In this document: positions 34,201 to 45,631 of the stretch, in pieces | Layout of the letters: every line of letters begins with the position of its first letter | How positions within the stretch are numbered: the stretch's first letter is position 1 | Assembly (NCBI RefSeq): GCF_014356525.2 | Contig: NC_052508.1 | Span: forward strand, 66,532,708 to 66,596,707 | Direction: 5' to 3' | Source: Nilaparvata lugens | Taxonomy: Eukaryota; Arthropoda; Insecta; Hemiptera; Delphacidae | DNA: 64,000 nucleotides | Position numbers and translations under genes: made by a program | The notes under the pieces: model-generated | What the model was told of the DNA's origin: nothing | Database searches by the model: none | What the model saw: the letters and a program-made list of their open reading frames with translations, nothing else

Positions 34201-35727
34201 ATTACTATATTCAGGTCATGAGAATGTTATTTATTTTATCTCTGCTTATTCTATTTTGAAACTATAAATGATCATTATATTTATATTGAATTATATTATG
34301 CTTATAAATATAAATGATCATTCTATTTTCAAACTATATATTACTCAGAATATTACAAGTAGAAGCATTCAGGTTGTATATAGGTATTCCAGAGTTTGAG
34401 TTCCTCATTGCTGCTCTAAATTCGTGTGGTGGAAATTGAAATTGGAATTCTGTTCTTAAATTGATATAATTATTTAGATTATAATTATTGTATAATTATT
34501 TTTGCATATTGATATGATGATACTAGTGACACTACTGGTTTGTCAGTTTCAGTGATCTTATCCAACGTTTTAAACTCATAAGTTGGTGAGTTAGTTATAA
34601 TATAAAATATCAGAGAATCTAACGAATATTAGAAGTAGTCATGATAATACTTCTTCTTGAAGTATTATTGTATAATAATTCTTCAATGTTGTTTTCCATC
34701 ACGAACTGCTTACTATTAAATCACTTTTTATTATTAAATAGAACAACTAGCACTCAAATTCCCTCAATAAATTTATTCACTTACTGTGACAACTGAGATC
34801 TTTCGTCCGCCATCTGCATGGGGTTGTACTCATAGACAAGTAGAAGGTCTGGATGGATTAGTGTGCTGTTATAGATGTCTTTATTAGTCCAGTCACTAAA
34901 TACATTGGTGCTTGCAATTTATATTGTAGTTCTGATTTTTTAATATATTATTTGGATACATGAGAAAAATCCAGAACCATTTTCGTCATGCAAAATCTCC
35001 TTGTGCTAGATATACAGGACCTGGAATTTTATATGAGATGGAGCGCTCTACCTGATCTCAAATTGTAGAGCACAAAGGGATTTTGAATTATGCATCTAAA
35101 TTGTAACAATCGGAAGATATGGTTGATCAAAAACCTAATCAATCAGAATTGATGTTTTCTTTAAACTCTACTCATTTTTGATAAATCGTAGCTTAGTACT
35201 CATAGGAGATAGAGAGTTCCGAATGATCTCATTCTATTCAGAATTTTATAATCTAAAAAACGCCAAGATAACAATATAAATTGCAAGCACAACCCCTTTT
35301 TTATATCCATATTGACTGGACCATTGGATCTGTTGTGGCTGAGAAGGTAACCAAGAAGGTTGTCACAGTAAGTGAATAAATTCAATTATTGAAGAAATTG
35401 GCCTGCTATAGTCGTTCTATTCAATAACAAAAAAGTAGTAGAATAGTTATTTAAAATATCCAACGAAAGCTTTATAAATTATTATACAGTAATAATACTC
35501 CAGCAGTGGCTTAACTGCAATTTCTAATAAAAAAAATCTTTCATCTTCTCAAAGTAGTCTAAAGAGCTGTTGAGAATTAAATAGTATACGAACATTTAGC
35601 TCTTCGCATGATATTTAGTTTATTACCTCTGATCCTTAACGGCCATTCTCTGTTTCAGTTGATGAAATCCACGTACTCCATTGGAAATATTCTATACACG
35701 AGGAAAATGGCCAGTGAGAAACAATAA
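25273..35727 (+). CDS. Insect odorant receptor (7tm_6), five exons, 437 codons
   Basis: Exons: 25273-26159, 27498-27597, 28813-28914, 29992-30147, 35659-35727. Every junction is AG/GT and phases sum to an open frame of 437 codons, usual for this family. Insect ORs are seven-pass, ligand-gated channel subunits that work with Orco in olfactory neurons. Hydrophobic segments lie near residues 44-63, 79-92, 147-167 and 195-228, with others in exon 2 (MISMINIVIMIYCC) and exon 3 (FALSFVLVSLTIFSAYH). The motif HHHQTLNR before the first splice, the FGVYTLNYVSF block of exon 4 and the SIGNIL tail match the conserved 7tm_6 C-terminal region. An in-frame TAG at 25258 supports a start at 25273, although Met11 or Met21 could be used. 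Intron 4 (5.5 kb) contains a piggyBac element. Confidence 0.85.
26425..26850. repeat. Direct partial duplication in OR intron 1
   Basis: TGAATTGATGTTGGGTGGCA occurs at about 26541 and 26741, and TTCAAAAACTTTATCCCATA at about 26646 and 26779, about 135-200 bp apart. A fragment of the composite SINE/foldback family begins the region (26425-26530). Confidence 0.6.
26985..27470 (-). mobile_element. Inverted-repeat element carrying a tRNA-like core, copy 1
   Basis: Long inverted arms (TTAATTAACGAAAATCC, CACCCCGAAGACTTCTGCTA and inverses) surround a minus-strand tRNA-like segment at about 27147-27250. That segment has an A-box-like GTGTAAGGGTAAGCATTCC and a B-box-like GGTTCTATTCC. TTTATTCAAATGCTAATTAA is also duplicated internally. 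The second copy is at 52120-52505. Confidence 0.6.
29335..29570. repeat. Snapback element, GACGTCCGTTTCGTGC arms, copy 2
   Basis: Copy of the 13735-14010 element in OR intron 3, with arms ending CACTTTAAAGTTTT. Confidence 0.7.
30287..30411. mobile_element. 125-bp Harbinger-type MITE
   Basis: Ends AGGGCAGGTCACACC and GGTGTGACCTGCCCT with flanking TAA at 30284-30286 and 30412-30414. Its right junction supplies the TTAA into which the piggyBac element inserted. Confidence 0.7.
30415..33029 (+). mobile_element. piggyBac element, apparently full length
   Basis: TTAA at 30411-30414 and 33030-33033 flanks termini CCCATTTAGACC (30415) and GGTCTAAATGGG (ending 33026); the right end has three extra T. 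Subterminal palindromes GTTCCCATTTGGGAAC (about 30727) and GTTCCCAATTGGGAAC (about 32879) sit near both ends. The element encodes one transposase, followed by AATAAA at 32793 and 32807. It lies in sense orientation in OR intron 4. Confidence 0.85.
30855..32645 (+). CDS. piggyBac transposase, 596 aa
   Basis: Cut-and-paste transposase that inserts at TTAA. Layout: acidic N-terminus, basic clusters KRKQRK (84-89) and KRKR (103-106) that could act as nuclear signals, then the DDE_Tnp_1_7 core. Catalytic aspartates by family pattern: D265 (SIDESM), D345 (FDNFFTS) and D458 (GGVDRMD). The last 33 residues form a cysteine/histidine zinc-binding domain (CALC...CKKC...HTHC). Length is normal and no core residue is missing, so activity is possible. 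The start at 30855 follows an in-frame TAG. A candidate short 5' exon (30566-30582, GTGAGT donor; acceptor before 30802) encodes MASQERLTLDEIASALMEDD, which resembles family N-termini but is out of frame with the main ORF. Confidence 0.92.
   Translation: MAILPTGDLSDEDSGDEDDDNLDHLPGNILLSEAEATVKRFVDGEVVKEVITTSIENNVNDQITNINHPNSHNNDDATCSVSRKRKQRKTHEASNTQSKGTVKRKRIRDWVTKDVNLVPEREFELPEWLQNFETTDPVKYFELLYDDEVLDLICDFSNLYAFQNGEPNFKVEKNEMRVFLAILLISGYCQVPRLRMYWDERPDTNNKAIADAMSRNRFIQIMKYFHACDNNNLSKHRFAKVLPLWNKLNENWLKYFPNEVNLSIDESMIPYYGRHGGKQHMHNKPIRFGYKAWCLCTRLGYVVQSQLYQGCKTGINDINLGLGGSVVLDLIDKLPEKEGCSLYFDNFFTSITLLETLKEMGLHGTGTMRANRVEKAPLTDVKAMTKKERGTCESITDSNSGVTLVRYMDNNVVTMGSTKGGISPMSKVKRYSQALKKHVLVNQPASIVLYNTYMGGVDRMDENVAKMRVNIRGKKWYWQLLSFLLNVSMNNAWQLYRWNVKTKPQQLDLLNFTRTICLSYLQKYAQRPSIGRPRRLVAAVEKRVTEHVRFDEVNHIITKNEKQTRCALCKKNSRMKCKKCNIALHTHCFEAFHKKV
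33450..34090. repeat. Dispersed repeat ending AGCCGTTTTCGAGATCC
   Basis: Starts ATATCGGGGACCGAGCTTC and ends near GAATTTGCTCGTTTAATA, with ACAGACGACGAAA and TTAGAGCCGTTTTCGAGATC inside. Diverged copies are at 47458-47840 and 59125-59830. It is interrupted by the MITE at 33602-33742. No coding sequence. Confidence 0.6.
33602..33742. mobile_element. MITE, GCACAAAAGCCGG family
   Basis: Inverted ends GTTGCACAAAAGCCGGTT and AACCTGGCTTTTTTGCAACC; inserted in the repeat above. Confidence 0.65.
34110..34870. other. Non-coding part of OR intron 4
   Basis: Starts with a LINE/SINE tail fragment (AACAACAGACTTAGCCCAA) and continues as AT-rich sequence with no recognised feature. Confidence 0.4.
34880..35335. 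repeat. Foldback repeat, partner of 22340-22830
   Basis: The arms GTCCAGTCACTAAATACATT and ATATTGACTGGACC, with ATTTATATTGT and its inverse, close the element. The central part shares GAGCGCTCTACCTGATCTCA with the 22-kb copy. Confidence 0.6.
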
Positions 35728-35826
35728 TAATATGTAACACGTTGTTTCGAATAGGCTACGTATTATTAGTATTGTGTATTTGTATGCCTATTTTTGAGTA
35801 TTATTGTGAATAAGTTGATCTGATTG

Positions 35827-35832
35827 AATAAA
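35827..35832 (+). terminator. Poly(A) signal of the odorant receptor gene
   Basis: AATAAA 100 bp after the receptor stop codon, a normal spacing for an insect 3' UTR. Confidence 0.6.
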
Positions 35833-36217
35833 GTTTGTATTGAATTAACTTCGTCTGAATTAATTCTTTGATAGCCCTTCATAGTGTAACTTTTTACGTA
35901 CAGAAACATTATCTTTGTATGGGCCTATGAACGTTAATTTTATTGGAGTCATACTATCACCAATCGTAATTAATTATGGTAATTTCTAATAGATGTTATG
36001 TATTTTCAACCAAAATTTATAAAATAAGGGAAGAGTGAAGCTGCTCTACTTACCCAAACTTACTCACAGTGTTTGATCTAATTACTTTTTGTAGAACCTA
36101 CTCCCGCGTGAATGCATTTTATTTCGTGCAGAATGTCACACATTAATCGGAAGTAGATAACGAAGTTCACGCACGTACACGCAGGAGCGCATTTGTCATG
36201 TACGTTTGAAACTTAAA

Positions 36218-36295
36218 AAGAGAAAGAAGCGTACAGGGAGAGAGAGTTTGAAAGAGAGAGAGAGAGAAACAGATAGGGAGAGAGAGAGAGAGTGA
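36218..36295. repeat. GA-rich microsatellite
   Basis: Interrupted GAGAGA runs. The surrounding 36.1-36.7 kb is less AT-rich than its neighbours and lies upstream of the zinc-finger unit. A promoter or untranslated exon is possible, but nothing decisive is visible. Confidence 0.6.
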
Positions 36296-36599
36296 ATGAC
36301 AGCACACTTCTCAAATAATTCAGTGGAGCATGTGGGTGTGCTTGATATTTAGTCAGTGATGCCACCACGCTGGAGTGATGAATGATTTCGTCCCCCGGGT
36401 TAGTTGGTGGTGATGGGAAGGAGAGTGGAGGGGTCAAAGGGGTTATTAACAGTAATAAAATGGATTGAGGTGAACTGAAAAGTGACGCTGTTTTAGTTTC
36501 AGTTGAAATTTGGAACTTGTCCGCGCGCACATGTTTATTGTGTAGGCTACTTCGTAGTTTGCTTCAAAAAATACGTGTTTATATGGATTTTGTCAAACG

Positions 36600-37380
36600 A
36601 GCCGTGCTCAGTGATACCTGTGTAGTAGGCCTAAAGTGGTGGAGAAAAAAGTGTTGAAATATTAAATTTCATCATAAAGAGCGGTTAGTGTAGTAGGGTA
36701 CTGAAAAAATGAATTGAATTGATAAATCTAGTCAAAACTCTTCCCCTATAAGTTACAATGAATGAAACGTTAGGTACCTAGTTGTAGCAACTATGGTAAA
36801 ATTCACTTGAAACTGTCAGTTCCCCTGAGAACTAACATCAATGTATTCCATTCAACGCCAATGCTGACAGCTTACAGGTAAAATGGATCTCACTTTAGCA
36901 TTGGTCAACCATACCTACTTGATAATAAATTAAGATCATGTGTATTGGAAGACTATAATACAGGATAAAGCTGCAGATGACACTATTATTATTTAAAACA
37001 GTGTTATTTTTATTTGTGGGATCATAGAGTGGTATCCACTGATAAAATAATTGATAGAACAGTTAGAATATGTCATGATGACATCTCAACATAGTTATTG
37101 GTCATGATTTAAACAAGGCTTTGTAGGTAGCTTTTTTATAAAATATTTCTGTAAATAAGGTAATATATATTTTATTTTCTCAATATATTACTTGGTGTGT
37201 TATTAATACTTTTTAAAACTGTTTGCTTCTGTATTTTCTCTTTGAATCAGTCTTTGAAATTGAAATTTGAAACTTATTTGCCAAAATTTCTCTTTGTATT
37301 CAATTGAATGTTTTTATTTTGTACAGGAGACACAATGGGGTTACATGTTGTCTCCATAAATGATGTGGATGTTTCATCAC
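36600..37380. other. No supported feature
   Basis: AT-rich intergenic sequence. An open plus frame at 37308 continues into the antisense of a LINE fragment and is not accepted. Confidence 0.4.
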
Positions 37381-37383
37381 TCA

Positions 37384-38130
37384 CCATGGATGAGCCAGAC
37401 ATTGAAAAACTTGACACCAATGCAGAGTGGTCGTCACCTGGTCGTCGCCATGCAGTTCAATTACTTTTGTGCTGCAAACATCCGGTTGAAAACTCACAGC
37501 AACATTGTCCAGGCAGGAGACTCCTCTGGTGGGCTCAGTGCAAGTGATGTACAGGCCAAAACATTTCAGAAGCTCGATAACATATCTTGCCTTTGAGTCG
37601 TCACCAATAAAATTTACATTGAAATCACCAGCTACCGTACCACAATATTACATGTAGTGTGGTGTCTATTAAGATAAGACAATAAACGTTCAAAAAGTTC
37701 ACCAAAACTGTCAAAATTTCCACTGGGAGAGTGGTACAAAGAAACGATTATTATATGGTAAGTGGGCACTATCACAGCCACAACTTCCAAGTCAAGTTCT
37801 TTACAAAACACAGAAACATCAATTTCGGTGAAGTCAATATCACTCCGAATGTAGATAGCAGAACCACCACATCTGGTCACAGTTCTACAATGAATTGAGG
37901 CAATTGTAAGGTCAGATATCATTGAGTGAAAATCTGACTCACCCAATGTCAAGAAATGCTCACACAAACACAAGATATCAAGCTTCTGATTTTCATCAAA
38001 TAGTGAATAAAGAATACCCTGCTTTGGATCTAAAAACACTCTGTGCATTCCAATGACCCAGAATAAGGTCGATATTTTTTTCTTTGAGATTTCTAAGCAC
38101 AGGTGTTGCCACTAATGGGTTGGTCTCCCT
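37384..38130 (-). pseudogene. LINE apurinic-type endonuclease fragment
   Basis: Reading leftward: ILGHWNAQSVF-like start, LDILCLCEHFL, CGGSAIYIRSDIDF, VSLYHSPSGNFDSF, then after a short break GDFNVNFIGDDSKARY, LLKCFGLYITCTEPTRG, CLDNVAV. This order matches the EEP endonuclease domain of insect non-LTR retrotransposons (the family has NxxSL..., E, YxPP, GDFN, ...TRG...D). Several frame breaks are visible and the RT domain is absent, so it is a truncated copy. Confidence 0.75.
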
Positions 38131-38183
38131 AAAAAAACACGAGGATTTACAGTACAAGAAAATTTAGGAGCGGAGGCTTCAAT

Positions 38184-38440
38184 ATGGTACAGCCATGTTA
38201 AAAGAAGTGATGGACAATATCTAGGAAATAGAATCTCTGATTATTATGATAGTAGAGGGTAGAAGAAGGAGGGGAAGGCCGAGGAGACGATGGAGGGATT
38301 GTGTGTGGCGGGGCAGGGTATGGAGCTGGATGGCGGTGAATATGAGGAAAGAGATGGTTGCTGGCGGCTGACCAGAAAACAGCAACCCCTACCGTATAGA
38401 CTCGGGAAGAAGACTTATAGCAGTTCCACATGACTTATTC
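38184..38440 (+). pseudogene. LINE RT C-terminal fragment
   Basis: Plus strand reads WYSHVKRSDGQYLGNRI, then GRRRRGRPRRRWRDCVW, MRKEMVAGG, a stop, and NPYRIDSGRR. It has the same RRRGRPRRRW hallmark as the 14380-14790 fragment. It stands back-to-back with the endonuclease fragment but in opposite orientation, so the two come from different insertions. Confidence 0.65.
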
Positions 38441-38570
38441 GAGCCAACCTTAAGTTTTATAGTGTAAATTTTATTTTTATAATACATTATTACCGTATTC
38501 ATTTTTATTATAATATAAAATGTATATATTATGCCATACCATGTGATAATATAAGACTGAGCATAATATA

Positions 38571-39153
38571 CAGGGTGATTTTTTAGTCCTGTTACCCAAT
38601 TTTTGATTTAATTTATAAACGGAAATTTGGGTATTAATAAAAAAATAATATTTGTTATTTACAAAAGAAAATTGATATTTTATTATTCACATTTCTTAGT
38701 TACTTGAAATTATTACACCATATGCTCAAAATGTCCACCCATTGAGGTTATACACGCTCGGACTCTTTCACATATTAGCAGAAACCTTTTCAGAGTTATA
38801 TTGGAAATATTCGTGATTAAGTCTGTAATATTGGCTTTCAGTTCATCAATATTGTGAGGATTGTTTTTGAAGACCTCAGACTTAATGTAGCCCCACAAAA
38901 AGTAATCGATTTCTTAGCAAAATATTGTTTCAGAATGAAAACCCGTTGTTCTATGGTAAAATACATTCTGTTCATAACACGACCGGAATCATCACAAAAT
39001 GTTACACAGCTTAAGGATAATAAACTCGCACTGCCTTGTGTATACTGAGTGAGTAGGGCTACCAACTTCGTGCAACAAAACAAAATTTCCCTTTATTAGG
39101 GAAAAATTACCATGTATTAAAAATAGGGTAACATGACTAAAAAATCACCCTGT
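38571..39153 (-). mobile_element. Tc1/mariner-type element, internally deleted
   Basis: TIRs CAGGGTGATTTTTTAGTC at 38571 and its inverse ending at 39153 are flanked by TA on both sides. The minus strand encodes an N-terminal piece (FTIEQRVFILKQYF, a DUF4817-type helix) joined almost directly to a C-terminal piece (MWGYIKSEVFKNNPHNIDEL, then CITSMGGHFEHMV). These are the two ends of a mariner-like transposase with the catalytic core removed. Confidence 0.8.
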
Positions 39154-39500
39154 AGAATATGCAGCTCTTCTGTAACTATGAATTTTATCAAGAATAGTAG
39201 GCCTACGGAAAATGTATAATAATTGAATATATTATGTTCCCTGAAACTGATTTATCAATAGAGTGGATTAATCATCCTCAAAGAATTACTATTATACAGT
39301 AGATTACCGTATATATGAGCCAAGACAGTCATGATAAAGGATCAAAAATCGGTATTGTTCAGAATATCGAGCTACAAACATCGATGTTTTCAAGTGCAAA
39401 ATATCGATGCTTTGAAAACATCCACTATCGATGTTTTCTCGCCATCATCATAATCATCACATGATCATGATCAGCTGATTTACCGACAGCCATAACATTA

Positions 39501-39802
39501 TAGAGATGGGAAGTTCGGATCACTTTACTGATTCGGGTCAGTCGTTCACGTTCACTGCCGCGACCCGTTCAAAAAGACCCGTTCAATTGAACGGTTAATT
39601 TTCTATAGCTTTCCTATAAACAAGCAAAAAAAAAAAAAAGGTTCACCACAGTTGATGTGTAAAGACAGTAAAAACAGGGGTTTACCTCAGTTGGTGAACG
39701 GGTCAAATGAACGGGTTTTTTGAATAAATGTGATCCGGATCACTCGTTCACCTTAATGACCCGTTCAATTCGAACGGGTCATGACCGAACGACACATCTC
39801 TA
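39501..39802. mobile_element. hAT-like MITE rich in ACCCGTTCA motifs
   Basis: Ends TAGAGATG (39501) and CATCTCTA (39802), flanked by near-identical 8-mers ATAACATT and ATAACATA. The interior repeats GACCCGTTCAATTGAACGG and related palindromes. The 8-bp duplication suggests hAT; this is inference. Confidence 0.5.
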
Positions 39803-39952
39803 ATAACATAACAGACTACGTGATCGGCTCGCTGTGGTGTGTGGTCCAGCTATTAAAAAATAAACATGTTTTATTTCTAAACTAATTTCTCCATTCCCAT
39901 AATTTTTTATCCATTGCTGAATTTATTCATCGTCTGGTTCTGTTGAGTAGGA

Positions 39953-42900
39953 ATGGCGGATAGCAATATAAATGTAAGTCACTACATACTTCTTTACTAA
40001 AGGCTAAATTAATTTTGGTAAGTGCACATCTTATTTGACCTAAATAAGTATTGTCCTATTGTAACTAAAAACAATAATAGGTTTTAGTCTATATTTACTC
40101 TTGGATTTGATTACAAATTCGGTTATAAACATTTCTGTCATGCTTTGCACTGTTTGCAGTAGGCCTACGGTATAATAATTAATTCAGCTGGTGCCATTCA
40201 TCATAAATTCAACAAAACAATGAAGGTATTGTTGTTTGAAGTTTTTATACAAACTACCAAATAAAAACCTTGTCTGTTTCATAATTAAAAAAAAAATAAT
40301 CAAATATGGTTAGTATTAATAAAAAAAACAGGAGTAATATCACTGTCAGGACAAATAGAAATAAACGCAGACCAAGGTCAGACTAAATTAGAAAATGCAA
40401 TCACTAATTTAACCTAACCTACCTAACCAAACCCAGTTCAAATAAAAGTCGCACAGAGAAAAATGTTCTTTTTTACTTTGTGAGAGTCGTTAAAGTGAAT
40501 AGAATATGTCGTAGCTAATGATTTACATCTCTATGTAATACCGTTACCGTACGGAACATGACGGTACTATAAATAGCTTACTGTAAGGCCTGCCACCAAC
40601 TGTAGAATCATGCATGATACACAGTTAAATACTAACAAAAATCCTGAAATAGTATAGTATTACATTGCAAGCCACCTTATAACATAGAACACTGAACACT
40701 TAAGTGAAGCAATCTGAGACACCAATGAGAAATCAATAGAGTCCCTTGATACACCAAATTCTGGTGTTCGGATCCGGTCACCAAAATGTGGTACCCCTTT
40801 ATGATTCCCTTGCCTAGTGTGATATGAGTGCAATGAGAATAATAGTCTAAACAAAACAACTTTGAATTGTAGGAATTTGCGGAGCAGGGAAATGGAGGGA
40901 GATTAGCCGATTACAGTGATGAATCATGATTATGAGTCATAGAAAGAAGCGCAGTTGCCAATTTGTCGATTAGACTCAGCAGTGCTTTGAAAGAGGAAAC
41001 TACGTGAGCGTATCATAAGCATTTGAACACTCACTAAAAAAAAAAAAAAACTACAGAACGCTGACCGCTTTAGCGCGGTTTCATCGCCGCCGCTGTATTT
41101 TCACTTTTCTCTGCTCCGCATATTTATTTTATTTATTTTTTTTATTAATTTATTGTACAAAATACTTTAATCATAATATAATTATGACATTAAAGGAAAA
41201 AGAAGACTGAGCATGTACTATTTCTCTCCAAAAATTTTGATAGTTTATATTGCCCAAAGGTTAAGGTTATGATATCACACACTGCTTTGCCACTTGATTT
41301 TTGGTACAGGAATAATTTTTTGAATTTTGAAATATCCCTCCAAATCGAAATTTATATTGTATGAACTATATTTCCCCGCAATTTGCTTGATGTATCAGCC
41401 TGGTATCCTAATTTGATAAGGGCTTAATAAAGCAACATGAGGTAGTTTGTTACAAGCCAGTTTGCTTTTAAAGTCTTCATAGAGGATCATCATAATGTTC
41501 TACATGATTTTATAGTTTTGATTAATAATAAATTCATTTATTCCTCCAAATTATATAGTACATAATAAGAAATTATGAAAAGAAGAGTACATCACAACAA
41601 TATTGCAAATTATAAAATAATACAATTACACGTTGTACAAAGAAATCACAATAACTCATCTACATCAATAGAAGAATAAATAATTTCAAGTACCCCGAGG
41701 ACGAAAAGTCTAATTATGTTGTAATGTTAATATTTCAGATGGTGTCATTTGTTAAACAGGAGGTCGATACAGGAGGTGAAGATCCAGCTCCAGGGTGGAG
41801 CACTGCCATGGAAGAAGATGGCCAACAACGTACTGAACAAGTTCACTTCAGAGAAGAACCGCATTGTAAGATTAATTCAATCATTATTGTCATTTCTTGT
41901 TTGTATAAATAACACAATAATACAGTAGGTCTACAGTAGCCTATGTGTGTGCATTTTTTGAAAACTCGCTCAAAATGACACTGAATACCGGTTGCACAAG
42001 AGCCGGTTAATTTTAACCGTGATTAATCCTACGAGAACCAATCACGGTTAAAATTGTTTTGTGCGACCGGGCCTGAGTCTGTCAGCAGCTGTTCTATTGG
42101 AAACAGTGAAAATATAAGATAAATAGTTCAAGTTGCAGGTGAAACTGGTTTGTTATTTGTTATGCAATTGAAAATTGGTCACAGCTAATATTTTATGATT
42201 GTAATGATAATTACCAATCCTTTTTTTCTTATTCACTTTCAGTGGTTTCTTATCATATCCTTGAAAAGGACAACTGAGTGAATCAAGTTTGGCCAACAAA
42301 CTATAGATTTGCATAATATATAATACTAGCCGTCAGGCTCGCTTCGCTCGCCATATCCGTCTAGCCAGGGGGCTCCGCCCCCTGGACCCCCGACTGGTTC
42401 GTCCAGGAATGATATCAGCAGGCTCGCTTCGCTCGCCTGCATTTTTCATTTGAGCATTTTTATCATATGTTAGAACAATCCAGTCGGGGGTCCAGACTAA
42501 ACGTCTGGCTAAACGGATATGGCGAGCGAAGCGAGCCTGACGGCTAGTAATATAATATTCCCAGGATTGAAGTAGCAGTGCCCAATCAATTTTTCCGCGA
42601 TAAATGCATTTAAATCTTCAACTTGGTGCCAACCTAACAAAGTCAACTCAACTTAATGCCAACCTGACAAAATTATTAATTTAGTTGCCAGTTAACAACT
42701 GTTTCGAAGAGGTACTCTATCTAGATTATAGTTCTATAGTATCATATGATATGGAAATTTCAATTATAATTAAGAGATTGGGAGAAGAAGAATATATACG
42801 CTAAAAGACGAACTTTAAACCCTTAAAAACAACCCTTAGAGTTAAAATATTGCCAAAAGATTTCTTAGTGCGCCTCTAAAGGGCCAACTGAACATACCTA

Positions 42901-45591
42901 CCAAATTTGAACGTTTTTGGTCCGGTAGATTTTTAGTTATGCGAGTGAGTGAGTGAGTGAGTGAGTGAGTCAGTGCCATTTCGCTTTTATATATATAGAT
43001 AATGATTCTTATAATACGTGAAAATTATTAGAAGTTGATGAAGCATTCGAAAACTATTGTCAAACACACACAGTCGGACAACTATTTGAGCCTAAAGTCA
43101 ATATAGACTTCCATCATGTAGGCTACACTGTATTTTTATTTCATATGACGAGCTTATACATTTTGTAAACTTTTCTGGCAAATAAAGAATCTTGAATCTT
43201 AAAATAGGACTACGCTATGCTCGTTCAACAAACTGAATTCTGGGACATTTGATGGACGTCCCAAGACGGTAAAAAATGGAACGTTTGGTCATCCTGAAAG
43301 ATGCTTAACTGAAAATGTTTTAAGGGTTGTACAAGAAGGAATCTCGACTATTTAGCGTGGCTATGGGTCTAAATTGATAAAACCTGATATTGTTGAATAA
43401 CTTGCATTTTTATGTTTGCAGTTGAGCAAATGACTGGAGAACGTTTAGAAGACGAAGATCGCAACACTGTGAATGACAAACTGAATATTTTGCCTCCTAT
43501 TTGCAGCACAGCTGGCCAAATCAATGCAACACAAGTAGGTGGACAGATCAGCTATTAATAATACACTTGAACGTGAACCACACTATAGAAGAGTAGGCTA
43601 CAACAGAATTTATATTTTATTATTTCATTCATCACCTTTTAATAATGTCGAACTCTAATTACTTTTATTTTTTCGATTGTCAACTTATCTGAGATAACTT
43701 GGAAGTGTTCATATCATTTTGATATTATTCTACAAGTGGTAGGGTATAGATCACTGTCCACACTTCGCCATGTCATGAAATGGAAAGGTCATTCTATCAT
43801 TCAATCATAATCTTTATATTCTTTATTGATTAATACAATAAGTACATCATCAAAATGAACTAAACAAACTAATCATAATCAAACTAAACCTTTCATTATA
43901 ATCAAACGTAAACAGTCGATTTCCGTGATGGTACTTTCCAATAGCAGCTTCTGTCACTCCTACTGATTCACTGTGTATTGAGATACACGTTATAATGACA
44001 TTGGAGGAAAATAGAACAGCGTTGCCGATTCTCCGCCTTGTCACTGCCTTCCATAGAAGATAACTAATACCGTTATATCTGATAAATTAAACATGAATAA
44101 AACTAAAAGACTATCAGTAAAACACTCTTCTAAACTATAATTGACCGAGCGAAGTGAGGTCTAAGATTCAAGTCGACGCTTTGGCATTTCTCTTAATTAA
44201 CAGTAATAACTGTTCATTCTTGTTCAAAATATTCCATTTCCAATTATTTAATAATGAATTTTCATATTTTAAATGATAATACATTTACATAATTGATATT
44301 AAATATTTTTTTTCTAATTTATTGCATTTATACATTGTTAGAAAACTATGTGGCAACGTTGAGGAGCTGATAAGAGATAGCGCTATTTGCTTGTCGAATG
44401 ATAGACAAGGATAGCAACACAATTTCTAATCAAATACTGCCATTATAACGTGGATTCAAATTGAAATTCTTTATTTACACAATCTGCACAAATAGCTTGT
44501 AACAATATCAGTGTATCGTCATAACATTATATCATCACTTTGCAATCTTAAAAATTAATCATGAATAAAACTAAATACTATCAGTAATAATTCTATAGTC
44601 TGATTGATCCTATCTTAAAAGTAGATGATTGACCGAGCGAAGTGAGGTCTAAGATTCAAGTAGACGGTTTGGCATTTCTCTTAATGTTTAAATATTTATA
44701 TGTTGCGCATTTACGGCGAAGCGCGGTAATAGATTTTCATGAAATTTGACAGGTATGCTCCTTTTTTAATTGCGCGTCGACGTATATACAAGGTATTTGG
44801 AAATTTTGCATTTCAAGGATTATATAAAAGGACAAAGGAGCCTCCTTCATACGCCAATATTAGAGTAAAAATAATCAGACTATAGAATAAATTATTCATC
44901 ATAAATCAGCTGACAAGTGATTACACAGATGTGAGGAGAATGAGGAGAAGCCAGTCTATTGCTGTATTTCCATAAGGTCTATAGTTTCAATCAGGTACTT
45001 GTGGATGAGAATACTGCATGAGGTCTACTGTTCACAGAACTATTAGTAAGCTTTCGTAACAAGGAGCAAAAATGCATATTTTTCAAAATCAAATCAAATC
45101 AAATCGTTTATTGCACAAAAATATATACAGAATACAACTGAAAGGAAATTGACAACTTTGTGCTACACGTCGGCAAAAGAAAACTTGTACGCCAACGTGG
45201 AGTCTTAATATAACTTATTCACTTATACATTAATATTAATATAGAAAATGATCCTACAATATTATAATATAGGCTAACAGTAATTAACATTCAACCAACT
45301 AAATATTCCATTCTAAGAAATAACAATAAATTAAAGATATACATAAAGCTGAATTTAAGATTCATACAACATCAATCAATATTAAACCAAATAAAGAATT
45401 ATCATTTTATTTCTTATGTCTATTGGCAGGTGATTGAAGAGCTTGACCCCCATATAACTCGGCTTTTTCTCAAAGACCTCAATTTAGTTCAAACTGTTTA
45501 TTAAGTCAAACACTTGACAGTGTTTTAATTCTGTTGTGATCTCAATGTTGCAGATGGCGGCCGATTGCAGCAACGTAGTTACTCCAATCAG

Positions 45592-45631
<40 letters not shown>

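Noticed and set aside
36213..36530. 105-codon minus-strand ORF rich in Ser/Leu
   Set aside because: Translation of a GA/CT microsatellite.
37308..37547. Plus-strand ORF beginning after a TTTTGTACAG acceptor-like site
   Set aside because: Most of it is antisense to the LINE endonuclease fragment (GDFNV...TEPTRG on the minus strand).
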